DNA of 64,000 bases, from positions 186,001 through 250,000 of the forward strand of contig NZ_CP137642.1 in the NCBI RefSeq assembly GCF_033472595.1, written 5' to 3'. The position numbers and the translations under genes are program-made. Below the pieces are notes generated by a model, which saw only the letters and a program-made list of their open reading frames with translations, ran no database searches and was not told where the DNA came from. Of the stretch, positions 35,617 through 46,711 are shown piece after piece (position 1 is the stretch's first letter; each line of letters begins with the position of its first letter). The stretch is from Methanoculleus receptaculi (GTDB lineage: Archaea > Halobacteriota > Methanomicrobia > Methanomicrobiales > Methanoculleaceae).

Positions 35617-36288
35617 CTACAGGTGACCGAGTTCCTTCAAACTCGCATACCCGTTCTTTGTGACGATGATGTGGTCGAGCACCCGGATACCCAGGATTGA
35701 CCCGGCCTCGGCAAGCTGCCGCGTGATACCGAGATCCTGCGTGGAGGGCTCGAGGCTGCCTGAAGGATGGTTGTGGACCAGGATGACGGAAGCCGCACGG
35801 TCGGTGATAGCATCAACAAATACCTCCCGGGGGTGGACCAGACTCTGGTTCAGGATCCCGATCGTGACGACCCGGCGTTCGATCACCTCACCGGCGCCGT
35901 TGAGGGTGATGCAGATGAAGTACTCCTGCTTCTTGCCCCGCCACTCCGCAACAAGCGGGAGGATATCCTCAGGAGATAGGACACGCTGCCCCGCAACCCC
36001 ATCGCCCGCAAGATAGCGACGCCCGAGCTCAAAACAGGCCATAATCTCACAGGCCTTCGCCGAACCTATACCCTCTATCTCCAGCAGATCGCTATAGGAC
36101 GGGGTGCCGCCGGCATCCTTCAGATAATTCCTGACATCGTTTGCAACCTGCCAGACATCCCGCTCCTTTGTGCCGCGCCCGAGGAGGAGGGCAATCAGCT
36201 CAGCGTCGTTGAGCGCTTGCGGGCCCCGACTGGCCAGTTTCTCTCGCGGGCGGTCGTGGTTTGGGGTATCACGCATCCTCTTTCTCAT
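35617..36288 (-). CDS. radC: RadC family JAB-domain protein
   Basis: 223 residues from ATG 36288 (MRKRMRDTPNHDRPREKLA), the usual RadC start; the frame is open much further upstream but without family features. The N-terminal helix-hairpin-helix region has LNDAELIALLLGRGT and EIEGIGSAKACEI. The JAB/MPN domain has the metal-binding set in VILVHNHPSGSLEPSTQD, preceded by EVFVDAITDRAA. RadC was once thought to be a repair protein; its real role is unknown. A 208-nt gap separates it from YIP1. Confidence 0.94.
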   Translation of the reverse strand: MRKRMRDTPNHDRPREKLASRGPQALNDAELIALLLGRGTKERDVWQVANDVRNYLKDAGGTPSYSDLLEIEGIGSAKACEIMACFELGRRYLAGDGVAGQRVLSPEDILPLVAEWRGKKQEYFICITLNGAGEVIERRVVTIGILNQSLVHPREVFVDAITDRAASVILVHNHPSGSLEPSTQDLGITRQLAEAGSILGIRVLDHIIVTKNGYASLKELGHL

Positions 36289-36479
36289 GCTTACACTGCC
36301 GGATCGGGGTTCTTCTGTAACCTGATCTGGATGAAGGAGCATGTATATGTTGCCAAATGATGCGGTGGACGGCTCATCTCCGATCCCAGCTGCGGGGGGA
36401 TCTCGCCGTCCCGGATCTGGGGAGCAAACGGGTTCTACCGAAATCCTTTTCAAGCGGTGTTCGATAATCCATCAGCAGG

Positions 36480-38132
36480 ATGGAACTTCCCTGGAAGAGT
36501 GTCGAGGCCTGGTGCAGGAAGGGGCGCGCATACACTAGGGAGGGGCAGTACAACCGGGCGGTCGAGTGCTACGATAAAGCGATCCGCCAGGACAGTGATA
36601 GGGCCGTCCTCTGGTACTACAAGGGAGTTGCCCTGGCTGCAGCCGGGCGAGACCGGGAAGCGGCAGAGTGTTTCGACCAGGCCATCAGAATCGACCCGAC
36701 CTGCGCCAGGTTCTGGCAGGCCAGGGGACGGGCGATGTACGACCTCGGGGAGTACGGCGAAGCGGCAGGTTCTTCCGAACAGGCGGTGAAACTCGCACCT
36801 GACTGCACCGACGCCTGGCTCATCCGCGGCCATGCCCTGCGAAGGATCGGCCGGACACTCGAGGCGATCGAGTGCTACGACCGGGTTGTAAAGATCGAAC
36901 CCGACCGTGTTGAGGCCTGGCTTGCCCGTGGAACCGCGCTTGCTTCCGAACGCCGCTACGATGCGGCGCTTGACTGCTATGATCGCGTCCTCACGCTCGA
37001 TCCAGGTAACGTAAACGCATGGTATGCAAAAGGGACGATCCAGATCCTCCTCTTCCGCTACGAAGACGCGATCATCTCATTCGACCGGGCCGTTTCCGCC
37101 AGCCCTGGGCACGCGGACGCCTGGTATGCTCGGGGCTGCACGTTTGCAGCCCTCCATCGCTACGAAGGGGCAATCGCCTCCTTTGATCGCGCACTCAGCA
37201 TCCGGCCCGATGATGAGGAGGCATGGTATAATCGCGGCCTGGTGCTCCAGAACCTGGAGCGCTATGAGGAGGCGCTCGATAGTTTCGAACGCGCCTTCCG
37301 GATCAACCCGGATTTCCCCCTGATCTGGTACCGCAAGGCCATCGTCCTCAAGAAACTGAAACGCTACGACCTTGCGCTTGCCTGCTTTGATCGGGCGATC
37401 CGGGAGAACGCCATCGATGCAGAGATCTGGTACCAGAAAGGAATGCTCTACACACTCCTGAAACGTTACGAGGATGCAATAGAGTGTTTCAACCAGGCTC
37501 TCAGGCTCAAGCCCGATCATCCCGACGCCGAATACTACCGAGGCGAGAGTTACTACGCCCTCGGGGACTACGGGTCAGCGATCGAGTGCTACCGCGCCGT
37601 CGTCGAGAAGGACCCAAAGAACGTCATCGCCTGGAACAACTACGGCAACGCATTATATCGCCTTGAACGCTACGAGGAGGCGCTCATCTGCTATGAACGC
37701 GCCCTGGAGATTGAACCCGATAACCTGAAGGTCTGGAGCAACAAGGCAAACGTTCTCTCGGTCCTCTCACACTACGATAAAGCCCTCGCCTGCTACGACA
37801 GGGAACTGCGGGCCCACCCGGAGAACGCTGACGCCTGGTACAACAAGGCCCTCGCGCTCTTCATATTGGGGCGCTACAGCGAGGCAGTCACCTGCTGCTC
37901 GCACGCGCTGGAGATCGATCCCGCAAGGCTCGAGGTCTGGACAACAAAGGGCAACGCTCTCGTGCTCCTGGAACGCTATGAGGAGGCGGTCGAGTGCTAC
38001 GACCGGGTTCTGGAGGTGAACCCTGACGATACCGGGGCGCTCAAAGGAAAATCGGCGGCTCTCATCAACCTTGACCAACCTGTCGAGGCGGCCAAGTGCT
38101 ACATGAGGCTGCAGCGGTTGCAGCGGGGTTAA
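36480..38132 (+). CDS. Tetratricopeptide repeat protein
   Basis: 550 residues, built almost entirely of about 16 consecutive TPR units of 34 residues. The repeated core is AWYxKGxALxxLxRYEEAIxCYDRALxIxPD with small variations (for example AWLARGTALASERRYDAALDC). No signal peptide, membrane helix or extra domain is seen, so the protein is probably a cytoplasmic scaffold. Cys recurs at the same place in most units (ECYDxAL). Its stop at 38132 lies 6 nt from the convergent aspC-like gene. Start ATG 36480 has no clear Shine-Dalgarno. Confidence 0.93.
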   Translation: MELPWKSVEAWCRKGRAYTREGQYNRAVECYDKAIRQDSDRAVLWYYKGVALAAAGRDREAAECFDQAIRIDPTCARFWQARGRAMYDLGEYGEAAGSSEQAVKLAPDCTDAWLIRGHALRRIGRTLEAIECYDRVVKIEPDRVEAWLARGTALASERRYDAALDCYDRVLTLDPGNVNAWYAKGTIQILLFRYEDAIISFDRAVSASPGHADAWYARGCTFAALHRYEGAIASFDRALSIRPDDEEAWYNRGLVLQNLERYEEALDSFERAFRINPDFPLIWYRKAIVLKKLKRYDLALACFDRAIRENAIDAEIWYQKGMLYTLLKRYEDAIECFNQALRLKPDHPDAEYYRGESYYALGDYGSAIECYRAVVEKDPKNVIAWNNYGNALYRLERYEEALICYERALEIEPDNLKVWSNKANVLSVLSHYDKALACYDRELRAHPENADAWYNKALALFILGRYSEAVTCCSHALEIDPARLEVWTTKGNALVLLERYEEAVECYDRVLEVNPDDTGALKGKSAALINLDQPVEAAKCYMRLQRLQRG

Positions 38133-38138
38133 TCGGTG

Positions 38139-39269
38139 CTAAACCCGCGCTATCCGCTCAACCGCCTCCTTGAGGTTCTCCATCGAGGTGGCGTAGGAGA
38201 GCCTGATCCAGCCGGGTGTGCCAAACGCGGTGCCGGGTGTGACAGCCAGGTGCGCGTCCTGGAGCCATGACCGGGCGACCGCCATATCGTCGCCAGCCAC
38301 ATTGATGTAGGCGTAGAACGCCCCGTCTGCAGGGGCGGTGGTATAGCCAAGGTCCTGCAGCGCCGGCACGAGGTAATCGCGGCGCCGTTCAAACTCACGG
38401 CGCATCGTCTCCACGCAATCCTGGCTGCCCCGGAGGGCAGCGAGGGCGCCGTACATCGCAAACGTCGTCGGGTGCGATACGGTGTGCTGCTGCACCTTCT
38501 CCATCTGCCGGATGATCGGCCGGGGAGCAACGGCGTAGCCTATCCGCCAGCCGGTCATCGCGTAGGCCTTCGAGAACCCGTTGACCGTGATCGTCCGTTC
38601 CGCCATTCCTGGAAGTGAGGCGAGGGAGATGTGCTCCTTCCCGTAGACCAGTTTCTCGTAGATCTCATCGGAGAGTGCATACAGGTCATGATCACTGCAG
38701 AGATCGGCAATGAGCCGGAGCGAGTCTGCATCAAGCACCGCACCCGAGGGGTTCGAAGGGGTATTGACAACGATCATCTTTGTCCGGGAACTGACGGCCT
38801 CAAGGAGTGTATCGTCGACCTGGAAGGCCACGCTGTCAAGCGCATGGTGCCGGACACCGGCGCCAGCAAGCCTGGCGCAGGGTTCGTAGGAGACCCAGGA
38901 AGGGTCCAGTATGAGCGCCTCGTCCTCCGGGTTCAGCACGGCCTCCATCGCCTGGTGGATGGCATCTTTTGCCCCGCAGGTGACCAGCACCTCATCCTGA
39001 GATGCGGAAAACCCGTTCTCGGTGGAGGTTTTCCGGGCTATCGCGGCCGTCAACTCAGGTATACCCGTGCTCGGGGCGTAGTGGGTCTCCCCCCGGCGGA
39101 GGGCGTCGATACAGGCCTCCTTTATGTGTTCCGGCGTATCGAAGTCCGGTTCCCCGATCGAGAGACTGATGACATCGATACCCTCCGCGGCCATCCGCTT
39201 TGCGGCGTTCGAGATCTCGATCGTTGCAGAGGCGGCTATACCCGCAACCTTCTCCGATAGGCTCCTCAT
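38139..39269 (-). CDS. Class I/II aminotransferase (aspartate aminotransferase-like)
   Basis: 376 residues, PLP fold type I. The start region [20 protein letters not shown] is typical of the aspartate/tyrosine aminotransferase Ia-gamma class. The PLP Lys is in [31 protein letters not shown] carries the Asn that contacts PLP, and the Arg that binds the substrate carboxylate is in WIRLSYATS. Aspartate is the likely substrate, but aromatic or other amino acids are possible. The start ATG overlaps the ribH stop, so this gene is cotranscribed with the riboflavin genes. Confidence 0.93.
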   Translation of the reverse strand: MRSLSEKVAGIAASATIEISNAAKRMAAEGIDVISLSIGEPDFDTPEHIKEACIDALRRGETHYAPSTGIPELTAAIARKTSTENGFSASQDEVLVTCGAKDAIHQAMEAVLNPEDEALILDPSWVSYEPCARLAGAGVRHHALDSVAFQVDDTLLEAVSSRTKMIVVNTPSNPSGAVLDADSLRLIADLCSDHDLYALSDEIYEKLVYGKEHISLASLPGMAERTITVNGFSKAYAMTGWRIGYAVAPRPIIRQMEKVQQHTVSHPTTFAMYGALAALRGSQDCVETMRREFERRRDYLVPALQDLGYTTAPADGAFYAYINVAGDDMAVARSWLQDAHLAVTPGTAFGTPGWIRLSYATSMENLKEAVERIARV

Positions 39270-39673
39270 GCCAATCGCTGGACCATCTTCACGGCCGACT
39301 CAACGGCACGCTTTGCGTAATCGATCCGTTCGGTTGCTTCCATACGGGTCATCCCCGGGCCGGAGATGCCGAGAGAGACCGGTTTATCGAACTCGAGGGA
39401 GAGGTCGATGATCTTTCGCGCAGCATGCTGGACGACGATCTCGTCGTGCTGGGTGGCGCCCTCGATGACACACCCGATGGTGACAACCGCATCGATATCG
39501 CTGCGCCCAAGCAACTTCTTGATCGCAAGCGGCATGTCGTATGCCCCGGGGACGTAGATCGTATCGAGAACCTCCGCCTCAAGGAACCTGGCGTGCTCTC
39601 TGGCCTCTATCTCCATCATGTAGGTGATGTCGCGGTTGAACTCCGCGACGACAAATCCAAGTTTTACCGTCAT
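39266..39673 (-). CDS. ribH: 6,7-dimethyl-8-ribityllumazine synthase
   Basis: 135 residues from ATG 39673 ([17 protein letters not shown]), preceded by GGAAG at a proper distance. An ATG at 39733 overlaps the ribC stop by ATGA and would add 20 residues of non-family sequence. The enzyme joins ribityl-aminouracil with a four-carbon phosphate to give lumazine. Family blocks are [41 protein letters not shown] shortened at its start, and [16 protein letters not shown]. Its substrate is shared with CofH, encoded near 9 kb, so flavin and F420 synthesis compete for it. Confidence 0.95.
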   Translation of the reverse strand: MTVKLGFVVAEFNRDITYMMEIEAREHARFLEAEVLDTIYVPGAYDMPLAIKKLLGRSDIDAVVTIGCVIEGATQHDEIVVQHAARKIIDLSLEFDKPVSLGISGPGMTRMEATERIDYAKRAVESAVKMVQRLA

Positions 39674-39729
39674 CTCAATCTTCCTTTTCCAGTGTTGTAG
39701 CACCGGTTCGTGATAACTCCTCTCTTTCA

Positions 39730-41318
<1,589 letters not shown>

Positions 41319-41454
41319 GAGATATCAGTCCGTGTTGTCCCGTTCTGGACGGACGCTGTTCCTCCAAGGAACTTGGATGTGGTTTCATATCAAACTCACC
41401 ACCGTACAATACCGACAGAGAGAAAAAGATGCGGGGGGCATACTGAAATGAGGT

Positions 41455-41853
41455 ATGGTTGACGTCGCGGTGATCTGCGGTTCCGCCTCGGACGGCCCCG
41501 TCGCGGAGAAGGTGTTTGCAACCCTGAAGGAACACAGCGTCTCCTACGACTACCGGGTGATCTCAGCCCACCGTGACCCGGAGAACCTGGACGATTACGT
41601 GAAGGGGAGTGATGCCCGGGTCTTCATCGCCATCGCCGGACTTTCGGCGGCCCTGCCAGGGGTGATAGCATCAAAGACCGATCGCCCGGTGATCGGTGTT
41701 CCTGTGAGCGGGAAGTTGCTGGGTCTTGATGCCCTCCTCTCGATCGTCCAGATGCCAAAAGGCGTCCCGGTGGCCTGCGTCGGTGTGGACAACGGGGAGA
41801 ACGCCGCTCTTCTCGCAATACGGATCCTCAAAGCCGGGCGCGCCCCGGACTGA
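41455..41853 (+). CDS. purE: N5-CAIR mutase / AIR carboxylase PurE
   Basis: 132 residues, slightly short for PurE. The N-terminus [20 protein letters not shown] carries the GSxSD loop that binds the phosphate, [13 protein letters not shown] the His-Arg pair, and [20 protein letters not shown] the substrate loop. [21 protein letters not shown] is the C-terminal family block. It acts in purine synthesis with PurF and PurM, encoded farther along the window but not in the same operon. Start ATG 41455 lies 136 nt from the divergent aminotransferase gene. Confidence 0.96.
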   Translation: MVDVAVICGSASDGPVAEKVFATLKEHSVSYDYRVISAHRDPENLDDYVKGSDARVFIAIAGLSAALPGVIASKTDRPVIGVPVSGKLLGLDALLSIVQMPKGVPVACVGVDNGENAALLAIRILKAGRAPD

Positions 41854-41948
41854 ATCTTTCAGCAGTGCGCCGGCTTGCCATATATAATAGAGTGATTAGG
41901 CTAGAGCGATCCTGGAAAGGGTGCTGATGAAAAAGGAGTGGAGCCGGT

Positions 41949-42143
41949 TTAGAACCGGGGTTTTCTGTGCTTTGGAAGGCAGTCCTGACAGTAAACTGGT
42001 CTTCCTTCGGTCGGCTTGAAAGGAACTTCGCATTCCTTCCCACAGTCCGAGCAAATGGTTTTCGTCATTTCACGGGGGCCGCCAAAGTTCCTGGGACCGC
42101 CGAAATTTCTGTTTCCTCTGTTATATTCCATTGGATGTCTCAT
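41949..42143 (-). CDS. Small CxxC-x17-CxxC zinc-binding-like protein
   Basis: 64 residues. A disordered, Asn/Gly/Arg/Phe-rich start (NRGNRNFGGPRNFGGPRE) is followed by a compact domain with CSDCGKECEVPF and then CQDC about 17 residues on. The Cys pairs would bind one zinc ion. I recognise the CxxC-x17-CxxC protein group common in methanogens and Thermoplasmatota; its function is unknown, although the RGG-like start suggests nucleic-acid or protein contact. On the minus strand a clear TATA box, TTTATATA at 42183-42190, lies about 45 nt upstream. Confidence 0.85.
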   Translation of the reverse strand: MRHPMEYNRGNRNFGGPRNFGGPREMTKTICSDCGKECEVPFKPTEGRPVYCQDCLPKHRKPRF

Positions 42144-42414
42144 GCAGGTAGAAACGCTGCAGGTACATATCTGACCGGATTGTATATAAATGCAGATGCA
42201 CCGTTCATCAACTGTTTTGCCGTCCCGTTGTTCCGGGGACCATGAGCGCGTCCTGGTAGCGCGAGTGCCAAGGAACTCATGTGCCAGGGTTTGATGAATC
42301 GTTTCCAGGAACGGCCGAAGGGAGGGGGCAGGTCAATGAGAGAGTGCCCCGGAGTGACGGCATTCCCGGTTTCAGGTGCTGTCCCGCGTTAACCGTGGTT
42401 GGAGTTCCAGACGT

Positions 42415-43707
42415 TTACCCTGTCTGTGACACCGGTGCGCGGATCATGTCTGGAGGGCAGATCATCTCAAACCGCGCCCCCTCACCGGGGTTTCCGGTCT
42501 CCCTGATGGTTATACCAGTTATTGAGAGGATCTCCCGCGCAAGGAATAGACCAAGACCGGTGTTTTTGCCGTAGGCATAGGAGAATATCTTCTCCTTCTC
42601 ATCGACCGGAACACCCACACCGTCGTCCTCGCAGAAGATGACACATGAATCTCCACCCCGTTTCAGGCCAAAAGAGATCCTGGTGACCCTCTCCCCATGG
42701 CGCAGCGCGTTATCGATCAGGTTTGTAAAGACCCTCTCGATGAGGGGGTCGGCAAAGACCTCCACCCCCGGCGGGATGTTGTTCTCAAGAGAGACCGTGC
42801 CGAGCGAGACGCAACCGGCCGCCGCCTCCACAAGAGATCGGATCTCCTGCCAGGCGGGAGAAGATGTCCCGATTCCCTGGTAATCGGCCGTGAACTGGAG
42901 GGTGTTGTTGATCCGTTTCACCATCTCTACGGCATTCTCAACGTGGCGCCAGGCGTTTACCTGATCTGTATCATGCAGTGCCAGGGCAAGGTCGAGATGC
43001 CCCCAGAGAACGGAGAGCTGGTTTAAGAGGTCATGGCGGGTGATGCTCGCCATCAACTGAAGTTTCCTGCTGGCCTCAGCAAGCGCCTTCTCGGCACGCC
43101 GCCGGGTAAGGTTTTCCTCGGCAAGATTCTCATTGCTCAGCGAGATCTCATCGAGAGCCCGCCGAAGCTGACTGTTTAAAGATCTCAGCTGCGACTGCAC
43201 CTTGTGGAGCTCAGCGTTCTTCGCCACCGCGATCGTGTAGGTTGAAAGAAGGGTGTTCACGATCTGGAGTTTTCCGGCTTTGATGGTGTAGGTACTGCCG
43301 TTGAAGGGTATTTCCAGTTCTTCCGCATCCTCCGTGGCGCCGACCATCTCCCGTCCCCGCATTACGGCCTCGATCTGGGAGCAAACGTGTTCCGGGTTCG
43401 GAGGTTTGACTATGAAACTGTCGGCGCCGGCCGCAAGCCCCTTCAGGACGTCGGCAGGGTCAAAGAGGACGGTGACCATGATGACAGGGAGATCCGGGTT
43501 CTGCTGCTTTATACGGCGACAGAGTTCGTAGCCATCAATCCCCGGCATCAGGATGTCGGTCAGGACGATATCCGGCCTCGCAGTCTCCACCTGCTTTATC
43601 GCCTCGGCACCGTTGCCCGCCAGTATGACATTGTAGCCCGCGGTCTCAAGGATCTGGCGGATAAACTCGGCCTGCGTCCTGCTATCCTCCACAACGAGAA
43701 CGTTCAT
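42415..43707 (-). CDS. Response-regulator/histidine-kinase hybrid protein
   Basis: 430 residues from ATG 43707 (MNVLVVEDSRTQAEFIRQ). Residues 1-120 are a receiver domain (phosphoacceptor Asp in DIVLTDILMPGIDG, and KPPNPEHV with the conserved Lys). A coiled-coil linker follows at about 160-215. A HisKA-like region has the phospho-His in ITRHDLLNQLSVLWGHLD, and a HATPase domain has N, G1 and G2 boxes (NLIDNALRHG, EDDGVGVP, GLGLFLAREIL). The receiver at the N-terminus and kinase at the C-terminus is common in Methanomicrobiales. No output domain is present. It is transcribed alone, divergent from the DUF362 gene. Confidence 0.92.
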   Translation of the reverse strand: MNVLVVEDSRTQAEFIRQILETAGYNVILAGNGAEAIKQVETARPDIVLTDILMPGIDGYELCRRIKQQNPDLPVIMVTVLFDPADVLKGLAAGADSFIVKPPNPEHVCSQIEAVMRGREMVGATEDAEELEIPFNGSTYTIKAGKLQIVNTLLSTYTIAVAKNAELHKVQSQLRSLNSQLRRALDEISLSNENLAEENLTRRRAEKALAEASRKLQLMASITRHDLLNQLSVLWGHLDLALALHDTDQVNAWRHVENAVEMVKRINNTLQFTADYQGIGTSSPAWQEIRSLVEAAAGCVSLGTVSLENNIPPGVEVFADPLIERVFTNLIDNALRHGERVTRISFGLKRGGDSCVIFCEDDGVGVPVDEKEKIFSYAYGKNTGLGLFLAREILSITGITIRETGNPGEGARFEMICPPDMIRAPVSQTG

Positions 43708-44122
43708 TGCACTCCTGCGCTGTTTCACTTCCACAGCACTTCCCTCCACCATCGCTGCACCAAATACCCAATTACCCTGAAATCCTCATCCTGCCTCTGA
43801 CCTGGCGCGGGCGGTGCCACCCACCTGATACAACCGAACTCCAGGATCCCTGTCACCTCAGGTTGAGCACAATCTGAAATGACCATATCAAACTCATGCT
43901 GCTTAATATTTGTGATAACGGCTGTTTTGCAGGTAGACCGTCTCGATTCCCGGTCCCACGCGAGGTGAAACCACCCTCAGCCGCAGCGTAATGACCCCAC
44001 TGAACCGCACCCATTCACACCTTCGCAGCACGGACTCCTGAAACTCCCGTTCTCGACCGGGCACAACGTTTATCCCCGATCTCTCCAGAACTTACGCAAA
44101 GATACGCGGGAGAAGAAAACGA
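43708..44122. other. Divergent intergenic region
   Basis: 415 nt between the hybrid kinase (minus) and the DUF362 gene (plus). It contains AT-rich stretches near 43900-43920 (for the minus gene) and a GTTTATCC box near 44069-44076 (for the plus gene). The sequence from 43955 to 44050 is GC-rich with no open frame of family type. I see no gene in it. Confidence 0.5.
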
Positions 44123-45226
44123 ATGGCAGATGTCTATTTTGCAAACCTCAGAGCAAGAGGCCCGGGGGAGAGCAAGATCGAGAAGATCCGCCGTCTCTTC
44201 GACGCAGCCGGGTTTGACCGTGTGGTCAGGCACGATGACCTTACGGCCATCAAACTGCATGTCGGGGAGCGTGGCTGCGACACCTACCTCCACCCCCTCT
44301 TCGCCCGGCAGGTTGTCAATAAGGTAAAGGAGCGAGGCGCACAGCCCTTCATCACCGATACCGCCACACTCTACGCTGGAAGCAGGGCCGACGCAGTCAG
44401 GCACACCGTCACCGCCATCGAGCACGGTTTTGACTACTCTGTCATCTCTGCACCGGTGATCATCGCCGACGGTCTCCGTGGCGGATACTGGAGGGAGGTT
44501 GCGGTCAATGGAAATCACTTCAAATTTGTCAGGATTGCCGGAAACATCCTGGATGCAGACAGTATGATCGTGCTCTCCCACGTTAAAGGCCACGATCTTG
44601 CCGGATTTGGCGGGGCGATCAAGAACCTTGCCATGGGGTGCGCCCCACCCTCAGGAAAGGCTGTGCAACACGCCGCCAGACCCTGCGTTGATATCGAGCG
44701 CTGCATCGGCTGCGGGAGTTGCACAAAGGTCTGCCCGCAGTCGGCGATGGGCCTCTCTGAAGGGGTGGCGCATCTCAACCGTGAGCGTTGCGTCGGTTGC
44801 GGCGACTGCATGCGAGCCTGCCCCGAGGGAGCGATCGAGTTTGACTGGACGACCGAGGTCAGGCCGTTCATCGAACGACTTTGCGAATACGCTCTCGGCG
44901 CCGTCTGTAGCAGGCCGGGAAGAACTGGCTACATCAACTTCCTCCTCAACATCACACCGGATTGTGACTGTGTCCCATGGAGCGATGCGGCTATTGTCCC
45001 GGATATCGGGATCCTGGCCTCCACCGACCCGGTCGCGATCGACCACGCGAGCCTCGATCTAATAGACAGCCAGCATGGGTTTTCGCATACACTGCTTGAG
45101 AGGAATCTGGCTCCCGGTGAAGACAAGTTTAAAGGAGTCCGGGACTATACAGAGGGTAGATACCAGATCGCCTACGCCGCCAGGATCGGACTCGGTGATG
45201 AGGCATACCACCTGGTGGAGGTCTGA
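44123..45226 (+). CDS. DUF362 protein with 2[4Fe-4S] ferredoxin domain
   Basis: 367 residues. The N-terminal part (about 1-180) is DUF362-like, with IKLHVGERGCDTYLHP and HVKGHDLAGFGGAIKNLAMGC. Two 4Fe-4S motifs lie at about 194-235: CIGCGSCTKVCP and CVGCGDCMRACP. A C-terminal DUF362-type region follows (STDPVAIDHASLDLI). These proteins are common in methanogens; their electron partners and substrates are unknown. An Isf-type flavoprotein gene starts 4 nt after its stop, so electron transfer between the two is plausible. Confidence 0.92.
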   Translation: MADVYFANLRARGPGESKIEKIRRLFDAAGFDRVVRHDDLTAIKLHVGERGCDTYLHPLFARQVVNKVKERGAQPFITDTATLYAGSRADAVRHTVTAIEHGFDYSVISAPVIIADGLRGGYWREVAVNGNHFKFVRIAGNILDADSMIVLSHVKGHDLAGFGGAIKNLAMGCAPPSGKAVQHAARPCVDIERCIGCGSCTKVCPQSAMGLSEGVAHLNRERCVGCGDCMRACPEGAIEFDWTTEVRPFIERLCEYALGAVCSRPGRTGYINFLLNITPDCDCVPWSDAAIVPDIGILASTDPVAIDHASLDLIDSQHGFSHTLLERNLAPGEDKFKGVRDYTEGRYQIAYAARIGLGDEAYHLVEV

Positions 45227-45229
45227 AGG

Positions 45230-45799
45230 ATGTCAGCCGGAAAAGTTGTGCTGCTCTGCGGGAGCCCCAGACGGAGGGGGAACACCGAACTCGTGCTCGG
45301 CGAGTGTGCAAAGGTACTCGAAGCGGGGGGTCTGGAGACGGAGACCATCACTCTTGCAGATAAACAGATCCTCTCCTGCACCGCCTGCGGGCTCTGCAGC
45401 GAGGGGGAATGTGCTCTCGATGACGACTTAAACGAGATCATCGAAGAGATCAGGGGGGCCGACGGCTTCATCGTGGGTGCACCGGTCTACTTTGGCACCG
45501 CCCGCAGTGATGTCACGGCAGCCCTGCAGCGGATAGGGATGGTCTCGATGGCCTCGGACTCCTTCCTCTCGCGGAAGGTCGGCGGGCCTATCGCCGTGGC
45601 CAGGCGCGGCGGGCATACCGCAACGCTCCAGGAACTGTTGATGTTTTACCTGATCAACGACATGATCGTGCCCGGTTCAACATACTGGAACATGGTCTTT
45701 TGGGAGGCGCCCGGTGAGGCGCTGGCCGATGAGGAGGGGATGAGAACTGTGCGGCGATTCGCCGATAACGTGGCGTACCTGATCCGGAAACTCCGGTGA
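45230..45799 (+). CDS. Iron-sulfur flavoprotein-like NADPH-dependent FMN reductase
   Basis: 189 residues. The FMN phosphate loop is CGSPRRRGNTELVLGEC, and GAPVYFGTARSDVTAAL is the second contact region. The Cys motif CTACGLCSEGEC (CX2CX2CX4C) fits an Isf-type 4Fe-4S site. It follows the DUF362 ferredoxin protein by 4 nt and is surely cotranscribed with it, so it may accept its electrons. It is a second member of the family; the first is encoded at 10972-11523. Confidence 0.9.
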   Translation: MSAGKVVLLCGSPRRRGNTELVLGECAKVLEAGGLETETITLADKQILSCTACGLCSEGECALDDDLNEIIEEIRGADGFIVGAPVYFGTARSDVTAALQRIGMVSMASDSFLSRKVGGPIAVARRGGHTATLQELLMFYLINDMIVPGSTYWNMVFWEAPGEALADEEGMRTVRRFADNVAYLIRKLR

Positions 45800-45872
45800 G
45801 TTTGATCGTTATCACCGGAAACGGTCTCGTTGCAGAACCATCAGAATCGATCAAATTGGGAGAATAAACAGC

Positions 45873-46220
45873 ATGGATCTTTCCTCTGAGGCGATCAGGC
45901 CGGATGTCGCGAACACAGCACCTCTGACCCGGCGGGAGATCACCGAACTCCTGCCGGAGGTGAGAGGCTGGTCACTCAAGGAGGGGCGCCTCGCCGCTCG
46001 ATTTGGATTCAAGGGATTCCCTGAAGCCCTGGCATTCCTGAACAGAGTTGCTGAGTTTGCCGCGCGGGAGAACCACTTCCCGGATCTCAGCATCCAGGAG
46101 GAGAGGTATGTTGAGGTTGCCTGGTACACTTACGCCATAGGCGGACTCTCCAGGAACGACTTCATCATGGCTGCGCGGCTCTCAGAGCAGCTCCGCAGAC
46201 GGCGTGGCGGGATAGTCTAA
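45873..46220 (+). CDS. Pterin-4a-carbinolamine dehydratase-like protein (active-site variant)
   Basis: 115 residues. The fold is clear from the blocks FPEALAFLNRVAEFAARENHFPDL and the following GGLSRNDFIMAARLSEQL. In pterin-4a-carbinolamine dehydratase the active site is a HHP pair plus a later TH. Here these read NHFP and YTY, so only one of three catalytic His remains. It is probably not the standard dehydratase; a role in molybdopterin or a binding function is conceivable. It lies 73 nt after the flavoprotein gene, and its end overlaps the thioredoxin gene on the other strand by 4 nt. Confidence 0.85.
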   Translation: MDLSSEAIRPDVANTAPLTRREITELLPEVRGWSLKEGRLAARFGFKGFPEALAFLNRVAEFAARENHFPDLSIQEERYVEVAWYTYAIGGLSRNDFIMAARLSEQLRRRRGGIV

Positions 46221-46633
46221 CCGGGACCAAACGCACGCATGATCCGTGCCTTAATGGCCTCTTTAGGTAGAGCCCCGACCACGCGGTCAACGAGTTTTCC
46301 GTTAGCAAAGAAGAGCAATGTCGGTATCGCTGTTATGCTGAAACTGGACGCAACGAGCGGGTTTTCGTCGACATTGCACTTCCCGAATGTTACCCTGCCG
46401 GCTAAATCGTGCGCCAGATCCTCGATCACCGGCGCCACCATCCGGCAGGGACCGCACCATTCAGCCCAGACGTCGATGACAAGGGCTGAATGTTTCTGGA
46501 GAGCCTCTCCAAAGGTCACATCGGTGACCTCAATGACACCACCACGCCTGCCAGTGAACCTCTCCTCGAGTTGCCGGAGACGCTCTTCCCGCAGACGCTG
46601 AAGTTCATCGTCAAACGGTCTCTCTCCTACCAT
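46217..46633 (-). CDS. trxA: Thioredoxin
   Basis: 138 residues, with the thioredoxin fold at about 35-135 and the active site WAEWCGPCRM. The FGKCNVDENPLVA block, the cis-Pro in TAIPTLLFF and the C-terminal GALPKEAIKARI follow. A charged 30-residue N-terminal helix (DELQRLREERLRQLEERF) precedes the domain, as in several archaeal thioredoxins. It reduces protein disulfides in the cytoplasm. Its gene converges with the preceding pterin dehydratase-like gene, with overlapping stop codons. Confidence 0.96.
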   Translation of the reverse strand: MVGERPFDDELQRLREERLRQLEERFTGRRGGVIEVTDVTFGEALQKHSALVIDVWAEWCGPCRMVAPVIEDLAHDLAGRVTFGKCNVDENPLVASSFSITAIPTLLFFANGKLVDRVVGALPKEAIKARIMRAFGPG

Positions 46634-46711
46634 ACAGCGAAATTATGCCTTCAGCACCTATAAATGATTGGCCATGCGCTGTGTGCGTGGCAGAGAGGTA
46701 AGCCTGCAAAA

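Noticed and set aside
36480-38132. CRISPR-like or tandem-repeat DNA suggested by regular repeats
   Set aside because: The periodicity is 102 nt, in frame, and encodes TPR units; repeats are diverged at DNA level, with no spacers. No CRISPR array was seen anywhere in the window.
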